The translations under genes were made by a program, and so were the position numbers. From NCBI RefSeq assembly GCF_014203355.1, contig NZ_JACHIR010000001.1:8000038-8064037 (forward strand): a stretch of 64,000 nucleotides of DNA. Direction: 5' to 3'. The stretch comes from Kutzneria kofuensis. GTDB lineage: Bacteria; Actinomycetota; Actinomycetes; Mycobacteriales; Pseudonocardiaceae. This document shows positions 15,867 to 23,761 of the stretch, one piece after another. The first letter of the stretch is position 1. Each line of letters starts with the position of its first letter. A model generated the notes under the pieces. The model worked only from the letters and a program-made list of their open reading frames with translations. It did not search any database and was not told where the DNA came from.

Positions 15867-16543
15867 CTCACCTCCTTCAGCGTCGGCGTGGCCATTTGTG
15901 TCACACCACCCGCTGACCTGCGGGTTTTCCCGTCCTCGTCCTCGGCGTCGAGGAGCTCGGCGAGCTTGCGCAGCCCCCGGTGGGCCGCGGTGCGCACGGC
16001 TCCGGCGCGCTTGCCGAGCACGCGGGCCGCCCGGGTGGCGTCCAGCCCCATGACCGCTCGCAGCAGGACGGCTTCGGCCTGGTCACGGGGCAGCGTCGCG
16101 ATCAACGCCAGCGCCGCGTCGGTCCCGATCGCGTCCACAGCGGACTCGGCGGTGTCCTCGCGCGCGGGCACCTCGGCCAGCTGGTCGTCCTGCGCCGAGC
16201 CGGCCGGACGTCTTCGCTGGTGGCGCAGGTGATCCAGGGCTCGGTTCCGGGCGATGGTCGCGGCCCAGCCGCGGAATCCGTCCAGGTCGCCCCGGAAGGT
16301 CGCCAGGTCCCGCGCGATGTGCAGCCACGCTTCCGACGCGACGTCCTCGGCGTCGTCGGCGACCAGAACACGCAGGTAGCGCAGCAGGTTCGGCTGGACC
16401 GCGCGGTACAGCACCCGAAACGCGTCCTCGTCACCGCTCTCGCACGCGGCGCGCAACGCCACCGACGGATCTGGCGTCTCCGCAGCCGCCGACACCAGCG
16501 CCTCACCACCTTCACCCAGCCGCCTCGACAACCGCGACATCAT
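15863..16543 (-). CDS. ECF (group 4) RNA polymerase sigma factor
   Basis: This 226-residue protein has sigma region 2 at about 40-105 (DAFRVLYRAVQPNLLRYLRV, then DDAEDVASEAWLHIAR and FRGWAATIARNRALDHLR) and region 4 at about 145-195 (IATLPRDQAEAVLLRAVMGL, ARVLGKRAGAVRTAAHRGL). The linker is Pro/Asp-rich. The C-terminal tail (about 196-226) is longer than usual. It directs RNA polymerase to a small stress or envelope regulon. It is coupled to the downstream membrane partner gene. The ATG at 16543 is followed by a second ATG; either could serve. The divergent LAxTG surface-protein gene is a possible target. Confidence 0.9.
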   Translation of the reverse strand: MMSRLSRRLGEGGEALVSAAAETPDPSVALRAACESGDEDAFRVLYRAVQPNLLRYLRVLVADDAEDVASEAWLHIARDLATFRGDLDGFRGWAATIARNRALDHLRHQRRRPAGSAQDDQLAEVPAREDTAESAVDAIGTDAALALIATLPRDQAEAVLLRAVMGLDATRAARVLGKRAGAVRTAAHRGLRKLAELLDAEDEDGKTRRSAGGVTQMATPTLKEVR

Positions 16544-16701
16544 GGTGCACGTCGGTGCCGTTACGGAACCCCTTGGCGGCCGGTCGAGCGTAGGCTCCGT
16601 CGCTCGCGGCGACTAACAAAAAGCTAACGACACTGTCCATTGCGGAGCTAACGGCGCATGATGCCGCGGCAACGCCATCACGCTGCCTCCTGGAGTCCAC
16701 C

Positions 16702-17415
16702 ATGGTCAAGTCCGGTCTGTTCAGAACCATCACCGCGGTGCTGCTCACCGCCGGCGCCGCGCTCGCGGCGTCGGGTGTGGCGGCCGCGGCGACGGACACC
16801 CCGCCGTCGTCGGGGGACGACCGGGCGGTCGTCTACTCGGGCAACGCCGTCACCTGCGACCAGGCGCACCTCCCTGGCGGCATCGTCCAGGTCACGTCCA
16901 CTGTGGACGCCACGAACACCTACATCACCGTGACCGGTGTCCCCGGCGGCGTCACCGTCACCGGCATCGTGGTGAAGGGCAGCGACGGGTTCAACGTGTA
17001 CCTGCCCGGCAAGCTCGGCGCGCTGCCGTGGAGCAACCTGCACTCCCCGATCGCCGGCAACAGCGGCAAGCCCGCGACGATCAGCCACTGGTTCGCCTGC
17101 GGCACCGAGACGACGTCGTCGACCAGCAAGACGACCAGTTCCACCAGCAAGACGAGCACCACCAGCACTACCAGTAAGACAAGCACCACCAGCAACACCA
17201 CCACGACCGCGCCGGGCTCGTCGACCACCACCACGACGACCGTGACCACCACGACGGCCGCCGGCGTCGCCACGACGACCACCACGTCCGCCGGCACGGC
17301 GCCGCTCGCCTTCACCGGCTTCAGCGGTGGCTGGTTGGTCATCATCGCCGCCGCGCTGCTGCTCGGCGGGGCCGCGTTGATCGCGATCCCGAAGCTGCGC
17401 GCCCGGCGACGCTAG
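16702..17415 (+). CDS. Thr-rich LAxTG surface protein, class E sortase substrate
   Basis: The protein has 237 residues. Residues 1-29 are a signal peptide. A small beta-rich domain (about 35-135) contains two Cys (AVTCDQ and WFACG) that could form a disulfide. A Ser/Thr/Lys low-complexity stalk (about 138-198) has repeated TSSTSKT-like units. The end is a sorting signal: LAFTG near 205, a hydrophobic helix (LVIIAAALLLGGAALIAI) and a basic tail (KLRARRR). LAxTG is the motif cut by actinobacterial class E sortases, so the protein should be wall-linked. No sortase gene is in the window. The ATG at 16702 follows a CTGGAG-type site. It is divergent from the ECF sigma gene. Confidence 0.85.
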   Translation: MVKSGLFRTITAVLLTAGAALAASGVAAAATDTPPSSGDDRAVVYSGNAVTCDQAHLPGGIVQVTSTVDATNTYITVTGVPGGVTVTGIVVKGSDGFNVYLPGKLGALPWSNLHSPIAGNSGKPATISHWFACGTETTSSTSKTTSSTSKTSTTSTTSKTSTTSNTTTTAPGSSTTTTTTVTTTTAAGVATTTTTSAGTAPLAFTGFSGGWLVIIAAALLLGGAALIAIPKLRARRR

Positions 17416-17432
17416 CCGATCCGGGGCGGGCG

Positions 17433-17458
17433 CCAGCGGCGTCGAGCCACGCCGCTGG
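17433..17458 (+). terminator. Terminator of the LAxTG gene
   Basis: A perfect 10-bp stem (17433-17442 with 17449-17458) with a six-base CGAGCC loop begins 18 bases after the stop codon. Confidence 0.65.
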
Positions 17459-17574
17459 GCCTGCCCTGGAATGCCCGAACCGTTGACCGTCTACTTCGGA
17501 ATCATCATCGCCGCCGGGCGTCGTCGTCGATGGCGTCTGCGAGATTCAGCCCGCGTTCGAGTCCCGGCCATCGG

Positions 17575-17617
17575 CCGTCACACTGGGACTATCGTCCACA
17601 GTGGACTCTTGTGACGG
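17575..17617. repeat. Nested inverted repeats in a gene-free gap
   Basis: The gap 17459-17768 between two convergent genes has no gene. It holds an 8-bp inverted repeat (17575-17582 with 17610-17617, arms CCGTCACA/TGTGACGG). Inside this is GTCCACAGTGGAC at 17594-17606, a 13-base dyad whose word recurs elsewhere in the window. It may act as a terminator for the minus-strand lectin gene. Its role is not established. Confidence 0.45.
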
Positions 17618-17768
17618 TGGCTTCCCGACCGTGTCGAACGATCGCCGGCGCGAGATCCCCTCGACCGCGTCCGGATCGCGCAGGGTGGCTGGCAAGTTCA
17701 GTTCCACGGTGAATCGCTGCCGTGCCAGGGAATTCGGATCATCGCGCGGTGAGTCGCGGCTGCGACGA

Positions 17769-18518
17769 CTAGCCGAGCGTCCACCGTTGGTTGCTGCGGC
17801 CGTTGCAGGTCCACAGCTGGACCAAAGCGCCGTCGGCGGTGCTCGCCCCGGTGACGTCGAGGCACAGTCCCGACTGGACGCCGCTGATGGAGCCGTCGGC
17901 GTTGAAGCGCCACCGCTGGTTGGCCTGGCCGTTGCAGTTCCAGATGATCACCTTGGTGCCGGGATCGGTGCCCTGGCCGTAGGCGTCGAGGCAGACCGTG
18001 CCGTCGTACACCGTCAGTTCGCCCGCGGAGCTGCGGGTGAAGATCTGGTTCGCACCCCCGGAGCAGGAGCGGATCTGCAGCTGCGTGCCGGGCGTGGTGG
18101 TGGAGTTCGGCACGTCCAGGCACTTGCCCGCACCGACCGCGTGCAGCTGTTTGCCGCCGGACCGTGGAGCCGTCGTCGTGGTCGCCGCCGGCGGGTGCGG
18201 GGCCGAGGACGGGGGAGTCGTCGTGGTGGTGACCGGCTGAGCCGGTGGCAAGGCCGACGTGGTGGCCGGCGGTGCCACGGCCGCGAACGTGGTGCTGGGC
18301 GCGGCGGTGGCGGTGGCGATGGTCGAGGACGACACGGCGGTCGGAATCCGCCAGTCCGTCGACGGCATCGGCTCGGCCACCGGCTCCGGCGGCGGCGAAC
18401 TGGTCGCCAGGAAGATCAGCACCGAGCCGACCAGCGCGCCGGTCGTCGCGATCCACACCATCAATCCGTCGACGCGCGGTCTCTCGCGGCGTCTCGGACG
18501 ATGCTCGAAGGGCTCCAT
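17769..18518 (-). CDS. Membrane-anchored ricin-type lectin (CBM13) protein
   Basis: The protein has about 249 residues. A basic cytoplasmic start (PRRRERPR) leads to one membrane helix (about 21-39, VWIATTGALVGSVLIFLAT). A Pro/Thr/Ser stalk (about 40-120) follows, and then a ricin-B beta-trefoil (about 122-249) with three QxW repeats: GGANQIFTR, GQANQRWRF and GRSNQRWTLG. Each follows a CLDV/CLDAYG sugar-binding segment. Such domains bind galactose, xylose or arabinose residues. There is no catalytic domain, so it is a cell-surface lectin or sensor. The ATG at 18518 is preferred over a GTG at 18554 because the extra residues are not conserved in kind; neither has a strong ribosome-binding site. 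Confidence 0.85.
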   Translation of the reverse strand: MEPFEHRPRRRERPRVDGLMVWIATTGALVGSVLIFLATSSPPPEPVAEPMPSTDWRIPTAVSSSTIATATAAPSTTFAAVAPPATTSALPPAQPVTTTTTPPSSAPHPPAATTTTAPRSGGKQLHAVGAGKCLDVPNSTTTPGTQLQIRSCSGGANQIFTRSSAGELTVYDGTVCLDAYGQGTDPGTKVIIWNCNGQANQRWRFNADGSISGVQSGLCLDVTGASTADGALVQLWTCNGRSNQRWTLG

Positions 18519-18590
18519 AGCGCGGGCAGCATACGCGGCCGGATTCCCGCCCACTGTGCCGGATTTGGGCCGCGAACGTCAGAGTTGACC

Positions 18591-18617
18591 CTACGTAGTC
18601 GAATTCGACGAATTCGA
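18591..18617. promoter_or_regulatory. Cluster of palindromes upstream of the lectin gene
   Basis: CTACGTAG (18591-18598) is directly followed by two head-to-tail copies of CGAATTCGA (18600-18608 and 18609-18617), the first lying inside the perfect palindrome TCGAATTCGA. Such AT-containing dyads stand out in this GC-rich DNA. They lie about 75 bases before the lectin gene start and just after the response regulator gene, so they could be a regulator-binding site for the lectin promoter. Confidence 0.45.
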
Positions 18618-18627
18618 CGGTGGTCGG

Positions 18628-19320
18628 TCACCGTGGTTGCGTGCCGTCAGTCCGGACCAGGCCGGTCTGGTAGGCCAGCACGACCAGTTGCGCACGGTCG
18701 CGGGCGTCCACTTTGGCCATCGCGCGGTTGATGTGCGTCTTGACGGTCAACGGGCTCAGCATCAGCAGTGCGGCGATCTCGTCCGTGGACAGCCCGGTGG
18801 CCACCAGCGCGGTGATCTCGAGCTCCCGCTCGGTCAGGACCGCGAGCCGATCCGGATCGGCGGCGCGCGCGGTCCCGGGCTGGCGGAGGAAATGGTTGAT
18901 CAGCTTGCTCGTCGCGGTCGGCGACAGCAGCCGGTCGCCCCGCGCCACCACGCGGATCGCGGCGAGCAGCTCGCCGGGTTCGGTGTCCTTGCCGAGAAAG
19001 CCGCTGGCGCCCACGCGCAACGCCTCGAAGACGTACTCGTCGATCTCGAACAGCGTCAGGATCAGCACCCGGACCGGCGCGAGATCCCGGTCGGCGGCGA
19101 TCTGGCGGGTCGCGGCCAGACCGTCGCCGTCGGGCATGCGGATGTCCATCAGCAGCACGTCGGGCCGGGCGCACCGGGCCAGTTCCACGGCCTGCCGCCC
19201 GGTTCCGGCCTCGCCGACCACCTCCATGTCGTCCTCGGCGTCCACCAGCATGCGGAAGCCGACCCGCAGCAGCGCCTGGTCGTCGGCCAGTGCTACCCGG
19301 ATCCGCGCGGCATCGGCCAC
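18628..19320 (-). CDS. NarL/LuxR-type response regulator
   Basis: This 230-residue protein has a receiver domain (about 7-125) with acidic pocket ADDQ, phosphoacceptor Asp near 59 in LLMDIRMPDGDG, Thr in LILTLFEID and Lys in GFLGKDTEP. The LuxR-type HTH (about 160-220) has LTERELEITALVATGLSTDE and LSPLTVKTHINRAMAKVDAR. It is three bases downstream of the sensor kinase gene and must be co-transcribed with it. Genes of this class regulate nearby exported or membrane proteins; the lectin gene directly downstream and the secreted propeller protein upstream are candidates. The signal is unknown. Confidence 0.92.
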   Translation of the reverse strand: MADAARIRVALADDQALLRVGFRMLVDAEDDMEVVGEAGTGRQAVELARCARPDVLLMDIRMPDGDGLAATRQIAADRDLAPVRVLILTLFEIDEYVFEALRVGASGFLGKDTEPGELLAAIRVVARGDRLLSPTATSKLINHFLRQPGTARAADPDRLAVLTERELEITALVATGLSTDEIAALLMLSPLTVKTHINRAMAKVDARDRAQLVVLAYQTGLVRTDGTQPR

Positions 19321-19323
19321 AGC

Positions 19324-20466
19324 TCATCCCTCCTCGGGCAGCGGCAGCACGGCCGTCACCCGGAATCCGCCGTCCGGCCGCGGTCCGAGCACCACTCGGC
19401 CGCCCACGGCCGCGGCGCGTTCGATCATGCCTCGGGTTCCGTTGCCCGTCGTCCCCGCCGGCGCGCCCACGCCGTCGTCGTCGACCGCGATGCACAGCTC
19501 GGCCTGCCGGTAGTCCACGCACAGCCGGGCCGAGCCGGTCCGGGCGTGTCTGCGCACATTGGTCAGCGCCTCCTGGATGATCCGGTAGGCCGCGGCGTCC
19601 ACCACCGCGGGGAGCGGTCGCGGCGATCCGACCGTGGTCAGCTCGACCGACAACCCGGCAACACCCAGGGCGTCGGTCAACTCCGCCAACCGCGCCAGCC
19701 CGGCGACCGGTTCGACCGGGGCGGCGGGGTCGCCCGGATGGCGGAGCATCTCGATGGTGACGGCCAATTCGTCCAGTGCCGCCCGGCTGGCGGCCCGGAC
19801 GTGTCCCAGCGCGGTCTCGGCCTGCTCGGGGCGACGGGCCAGCAGGTGCGCGGCCACGCCGGCGTGCACGTGGATCAGGGCGAGTTGGTGGGAGACAACG
19901 TCGTGCAGGTCCCGCGCGAGGCGCACGCGTTCCTCGGCCACGCGGCGGCCGGCTTCCCGTTCCCGGTCGTGTTCGGCGTGCCGGGCCCGATCCTCGACGG
20001 CGGCGAGGTAGGCCCGTTGCTGGCGCGCTGCGTCCCCGGCCGCGACGGCGGCCGCCACTATGGCCAACTCCAGCAGGGGGACGCCCTCCCCCAGCAGCGT
20101 GCCGCCGATCCCGACGGTCACGAATGTGGCGACGCCGGTGGTGAGGGCGGCGCGGCGGGGGAGGGCGGCCGTCAGGGTGTAGACGGTGGCGGTCAGCGCG
20201 GTGGTGGTCGTCCAGTGCGGTCCGGAGCCGGTCAGCTGGGCCAGGAACGCGGCCACGGCGACCGTGACCGCGGCGGCGGGCCACTGCCGGCGGAAGGCCA
20301 CCGCCAGGCCGGCGGCTGCCAGCACTGTCACCTCCCAGACCCGATGTGGTCCGGACAGACCGTCGGGCAACAACATCAGGCCGACAATGCACACGCCGAC
20401 CGCGAGCACCGCGTCCAGGACTTGCCACCGCGACCACCTGGCGTAGCCGGCAAACAGCGTGCGCAC
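19324..20466 (-). CDS. HisKA_3-type sensor histidine kinase
   Basis: This 380-residue kinase has an N-terminal membrane part of four to five helices (about 15-145) with almost no extracellular domain, so it may sense a membrane event. A short coiled region (RARHAEHDREREAGRR) follows. The HisKA_3 dimerisation helix has phosphoacceptor His near 188 in RDLHDVVSHQLA. The HATPase domain (about 275-380) has the N box IIQEALTNVRRHA and the G box VDDDGVGAP. It phosphorylates the adjacent NarL-type regulator. A short spacer of about 200 bases upstream separates it from the divergent secreted protein gene. Confidence 0.9.
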   Translation of the reverse strand: MRTLFAGYARWSRWQVLDAVLAVGVCIVGLMLLPDGLSGPHRVWEVTVLAAAGLAVAFRRQWPAAAVTVAVAAFLAQLTGSGPHWTTTTALTATVYTLTAALPRRAALTTGVATFVTVGIGGTLLGEGVPLLELAIVAAAVAAGDAARQQRAYLAAVEDRARHAEHDREREAGRRVAEERVRLARDLHDVVSHQLALIHVHAGVAAHLLARRPEQAETALGHVRAASRAALDELAVTIEMLRHPGDPAAPVEPVAGLARLAELTDALGVAGLSVELTTVGSPRPLPAVVDAAAYRIIQEALTNVRRHARTGSARLCVDYRQAELCIAVDDDGVGAPAGTTGNGTRGMIERAAAVGGRVVLGPRPDGGFRVTAVLPLPEEG

Positions 20467-20668
20467 GACACGACTGTAGAGCCTTCCGCCGCCGTGGTGC
20501 CGCTGAGCTCCCCGGGTACTGCCAGCGCAGTACGCCGTCCGCGATTACCGCGCCGGCAGTACCGGTCGACCCTGCCGTGGGTGGATGCGCCCGCGTGTGG
20601 TGCCGGGCCAAGGTGATGCCGTGCACGGTCGCCGTCGCGAATGCGTGCCACAACCCGAGGAGGATTCT

Positions 20669-22546
20669 GTGTTGAGTCGCTTGCTGCGAGCGCGCGGCCG
20701 GACGGGGAGGGCGGTGGCGTTGTTCGTCCTCGTTCTGTGCGGTGTGGTGGGAACGACCGGCGTCGTGCCGACGGCCCCGTCCCACGCAGCCACCGCCACG
20801 GCGACGCCGGTTCGAGAACTCCCGGTTCCGCCCACGGCTCCGTCGGCAGCGGCGGGATCGTGCACCCGAGCGGTGAACCCACACGGCACCGGCTGCCTGT
20901 CGGCCGCGCGAACCTCGGTCGGTTCGCCGGGATTCTTCTGGGACCCGCACTACGTGCTGCTCGGAGTGACCTTCGCCGGCGCTCCGGCCGCGCCCGACCC
21001 GGCCAGCGTCTACAGTGGACAGCAAGTGCTGCTGGAGAAGACCGACGGCACCACCTTCCCCAACGGTGACGCGTGGAAGTGCATCACCTGCGGGGTGCCG
21101 GCGGCCAACGAACAGGGTGTCGACACCACCAGCTTCACCTATCCGCCGCCGCACGCCTTTCCCGGGGACCGTCGGGTCCTGGTCGGCAACGGCGTGCTGG
21201 ACTGCGGCCCGTACCAGGTGTCCGATGCCCGCTGCACTCCGGGGAACACGCGCATCTATCCGATCGAACTGGGCGGCAAACCGCTGGGCGGCGCCATCGG
21301 CGGCGGACTCACCCGCGAGTGGCGGCTCAATCCCGACGGCGTGCACCTGGGATGGAACACGGAGGTCCCGGCCGGCGACTTCTTCGACGAGTTCGGCTCG
21401 ATGGGCCGGCTGGTCTTCGACCAGGCCGGCCGGCGCTACGACCTGACCGACGTCAGCCTGCTGTTCAACCGGGCGCCCGACTACCAGCCGTACGTCGTCC
21501 GGCCCGGCAACGTGCTGACGTTCAACCCGGCCGGGATGGTCGGCGAGTTCCGCGGCTGGAGCGCCGACGGGCGGTCAGCCCTGGGCATACAGTCCTACGA
21601 GTCCGACAGCATCGACGCCTGGGAAACCTCGCTGGCCACCGGCGAATCGCGCCCGCTGACCCGGCACGCCGAGTACACCGACCCGATGTTCGCCTCGCCC
21701 GACGGCCGGTGGCTGATCGCCGAGGAGGTGCTGGACTCCGGCCGCCTGCACTTCATCTCCGGCATGCCCGGCATCCCGCCCGTCACGGACCAGTTGCCGT
21801 CCACGGCCTACGTCTCGGGCATCCGCAACAACGGCGAACGCCGGTTCTTCCTGCCCTACCTGGTCAATGCCGCGACCGGCGCGAGCGCGCAGGTCAACCC
21901 CGGCGCCGACCCGAACTGGAACGCCGGCGCCGACCCCGTCTGGCTCGCCGACAGCTCCGCGGTGGTGTGGGCCGAGAACCTGGTCACCGCGCCGGACTGC
22001 GGCGGCGCCCATCCGCTGCCGTGTCCGGTGTCCACCGAGCCGGGCGGACGCCACAGCCGGGTCATGATCGCGCGATTCCCGGCCCTGCCGGCGAGCACGC
22101 CGGTCCCGCCGGCGCCCGTGTCCGACGCGGTGCCGTGGGGCACGCCCTACACCGTGGGGCAACCGTTCCCGACGCGACCTCACCTGCCCGCGGGCACGTA
22201 CTCGTTGCCCGGCGCCGTGTGCGGGACGGCGACGGTCGTGATCACTACCGACGACACGGACGCACTGATCACCCGTATCGAGGTCGGCTACACGGGCTTC
22301 GACAACGACGGCAGCGACATCATCAACGGCACCGAGAGCATCGCGCGGGACTCCGACTCCGCGATCAGCGCCGTGACCTGGCACGAGAACCTCACGCTGA
22401 CCGGCAGGCACACCGGGGCGAAGGTGACCAGTCCGGACGGCCTGACCCTGTCGCCACAGGTGATGGACAGCGACTTCCAGGCCACCGGCACCATGACCAC
22501 CACCATCGACGGCCAGGTATACACCCAACCCGGCAACGGCGACTGA
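20669..22546 (+). CDS. Secreted WD40/TolB-like beta-propeller protein
   Basis: The protein has about 625 residues. The GTG at 20669 has GAGGAGG at 20657-20663. Residues 1-37 form a signal peptide (RLLRARGRTG, then a hydrophobic run ending SHAA). A Cys pair occurs early (SCTRAV, TGCLS) and a second in CITCG. The middle is built of short strands with repeated SADG, SPDGRW and PDW-type turns (for example WSADGRS, ASPDGRW, NPGADPNW), as in TolB/PD40 propellers. The last 120 residues are a separate beta domain. No catalytic motif was recognised, so binding or sensing of a surface or substrate molecule is the likeliest role. It is divergent from the two-component system genes. Confidence 0.7.
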   Translation: MLSRLLRARGRTGRAVALFVLVLCGVVGTTGVVPTAPSHAATATATPVRELPVPPTAPSAAAGSCTRAVNPHGTGCLSAARTSVGSPGFFWDPHYVLLGVTFAGAPAAPDPASVYSGQQVLLEKTDGTTFPNGDAWKCITCGVPAANEQGVDTTSFTYPPPHAFPGDRRVLVGNGVLDCGPYQVSDARCTPGNTRIYPIELGGKPLGGAIGGGLTREWRLNPDGVHLGWNTEVPAGDFFDEFGSMGRLVFDQAGRRYDLTDVSLLFNRAPDYQPYVVRPGNVLTFNPAGMVGEFRGWSADGRSALGIQSYESDSIDAWETSLATGESRPLTRHAEYTDPMFASPDGRWLIAEEVLDSGRLHFISGMPGIPPVTDQLPSTAYVSGIRNNGERRFFLPYLVNAATGASAQVNPGADPNWNAGADPVWLADSSAVVWAENLVTAPDCGGAHPLPCPVSTEPGGRHSRVMIARFPALPASTPVPPAPVSDAVPWGTPYTVGQPFPTRPHLPAGTYSLPGAVCGTATVVITTDDTDALITRIEVGYTGFDNDGSDIINGTESIARDSDSAISAVTWHENLTLTGRHTGAKVTSPDGLTLSPQVMDSDFQATGTMTTTIDGQVYTQPGNGD

Positions 22547-22598
22547 CCCCGTCGCCCTGCACTGGCGAAGGCGGGCTCACCGCCCCGGTGATTGTCCA

Positions 22599-23651
22599 CT
22601 AAGGACTAATAACGGGCTCGCCCGTGCGTCGAGGGGTGCTGTCCCGCAGGACGACGTTCGTCGGCAGCCACACGACCTCGCCCTCGCCGCCTGCGGCCAG
22701 GGCGAGGTCGATCGCGTGCAGGCCCATGGCCCGCATGGGCACCTGGACGGTGGTCAGCGCCGGGTGCACGTCGGTGGCGGCGCTGATGTCGTCGAAGCCC
22801 GCGACGGCCAGATCGTGCCCGGGCACCAGGTTCGCGTCGCGCAGCGCTCGCATGGCACCTATCGCCATCACGTCGTTGACCGCGAACGCCAGTTCGACGT
22901 CGTCCGGGCCACGGTCGAGCAGGGTGGTCATGGCGGCGTGGCCGCCGTCCTCGGTGAAGTCGGCTTCGACCACGAACCGGTCGGCCACCGTGATCCCGGT
23001 GCGGGCGAGGCCGGCGACGAACCCCTCGAGGCGGTCACGGGAGGTGCGAAGGACGTCCGGCCCGCGCAGCACGGCGAAGCGCCGGTACCCGTGGGCGACC
23101 AGCGCGGCCGCGAGGTCCTCGGCGGCTTTGCGGTTGTCGATCGTGACGGTGCCGTACGGCAGGCCCGGCTGGCTCACCACGGCCACGCGCCCGCCCGCGG
23201 CCTCGTACGCGCGCAGTTCCTCGGCCAGGGCCTCCTGATCCTCGCCGATCCGGCTGCCGGCGAGAATGATCGCGTGTGGCCGGTGGCCCCGCAGTGTCGA
23301 GACGATCTCCAGCTCCCGGTCCGGCGACCGGTCGGTGACGGCCATGGTCACGGTCAGGCCGGCGGCCTCGGCGCCCTCGACGGCCCCGGCGGCGATGGCG
23401 GAGAAGTACGGGTCGGCGATGTCGTGCACGATCAGGGCGACCATCTTCGTCGACCCCCTGGCGGTGGCCTGCGCCGACAGGTTCGGCGTGTACCCGAGCT
23501 TCGCGGCCGCCCGCAGCACGGAAGCGAGCTTGTCCGCGCTGACGTTGCGGGTGCTGCCGTTGAGCGCACGCGACGCCGTGGCCGGGGAGACGCCGGCCTC
23601 GGCTGCGACATCCCGCAGGGTGGGGGAGGAGCCGGTGCGCTGCTCGGTCAT
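22599..23651 (-). CDS. LacI-family sugar-responsive repressor
   Basis: This 350-residue LacI/GalR protein has an N-terminal HTH at about 10-38 (TLRDVAAEAGVSPATASRAL) and a hinge near 50-60 (AKLGYTPNLSAQATARG). The periplasmic-binding-like effector domain follows, with ALIVHDIADPYFSAIAAG and FAVNDVMAIGAMRAL. The start is the ATG at 23651; upstream extension is not conserved in type. It is divergent from the parallel beta-helix gene across a 110-base gap that holds a near-palindromic operator. The same operator recurs at the importer promoter (26518), so this protein probably represses its own gene, the beta-helix gene and the importer operon. Confidence 0.92.
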   Translation of the reverse strand: MTEQRTGSSPTLRDVAAEAGVSPATASRALNGSTRNVSADKLASVLRAAAKLGYTPNLSAQATARGSTKMVALIVHDIADPYFSAIAAGAVEGAEAAGLTVTMAVTDRSPDRELEIVSTLRGHRPHAIILAGSRIGEDQEALAEELRAYEAAGGRVAVVSQPGLPYGTVTIDNRKAAEDLAAALVAHGYRRFAVLRGPDVLRTSRDRLEGFVAGLARTGITVADRFVVEADFTEDGGHAAMTTLLDRGPDDVELAFAVNDVMAIGAMRALRDANLVPGHDLAVAGFDDISAATDVHPALTTVQVPMRAMGLHAIDLALAAGGEGEVVWLPTNVVLRDSTPRRTGEPVISP

Positions 23652-23712
23652 GACGGGACGAACTCGTTTCACTCGATCCGCGCGGTTCTTGTGGAAGTCG
23701 ACGATAGGTGGT

Positions 23713-23726
23713 GGAATACGTTTTCC
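23713..23726. promoter_or_regulatory. LacI operator between divergent genes
   Basis: GGAATACGTTTTCC is a near-perfect dyad with an ACGT centre. It differs at one position from 26518-26531 (GGAATGCGTTTTCC). It sits in the intergenic region of the LacI gene and the beta-helix protein gene, 36 bases before the latter's start. Confidence 0.7.
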
Positions 23727-23761
23727 GACAGTGGCCCCCACGATGAGGTGAGGAGCACCAC

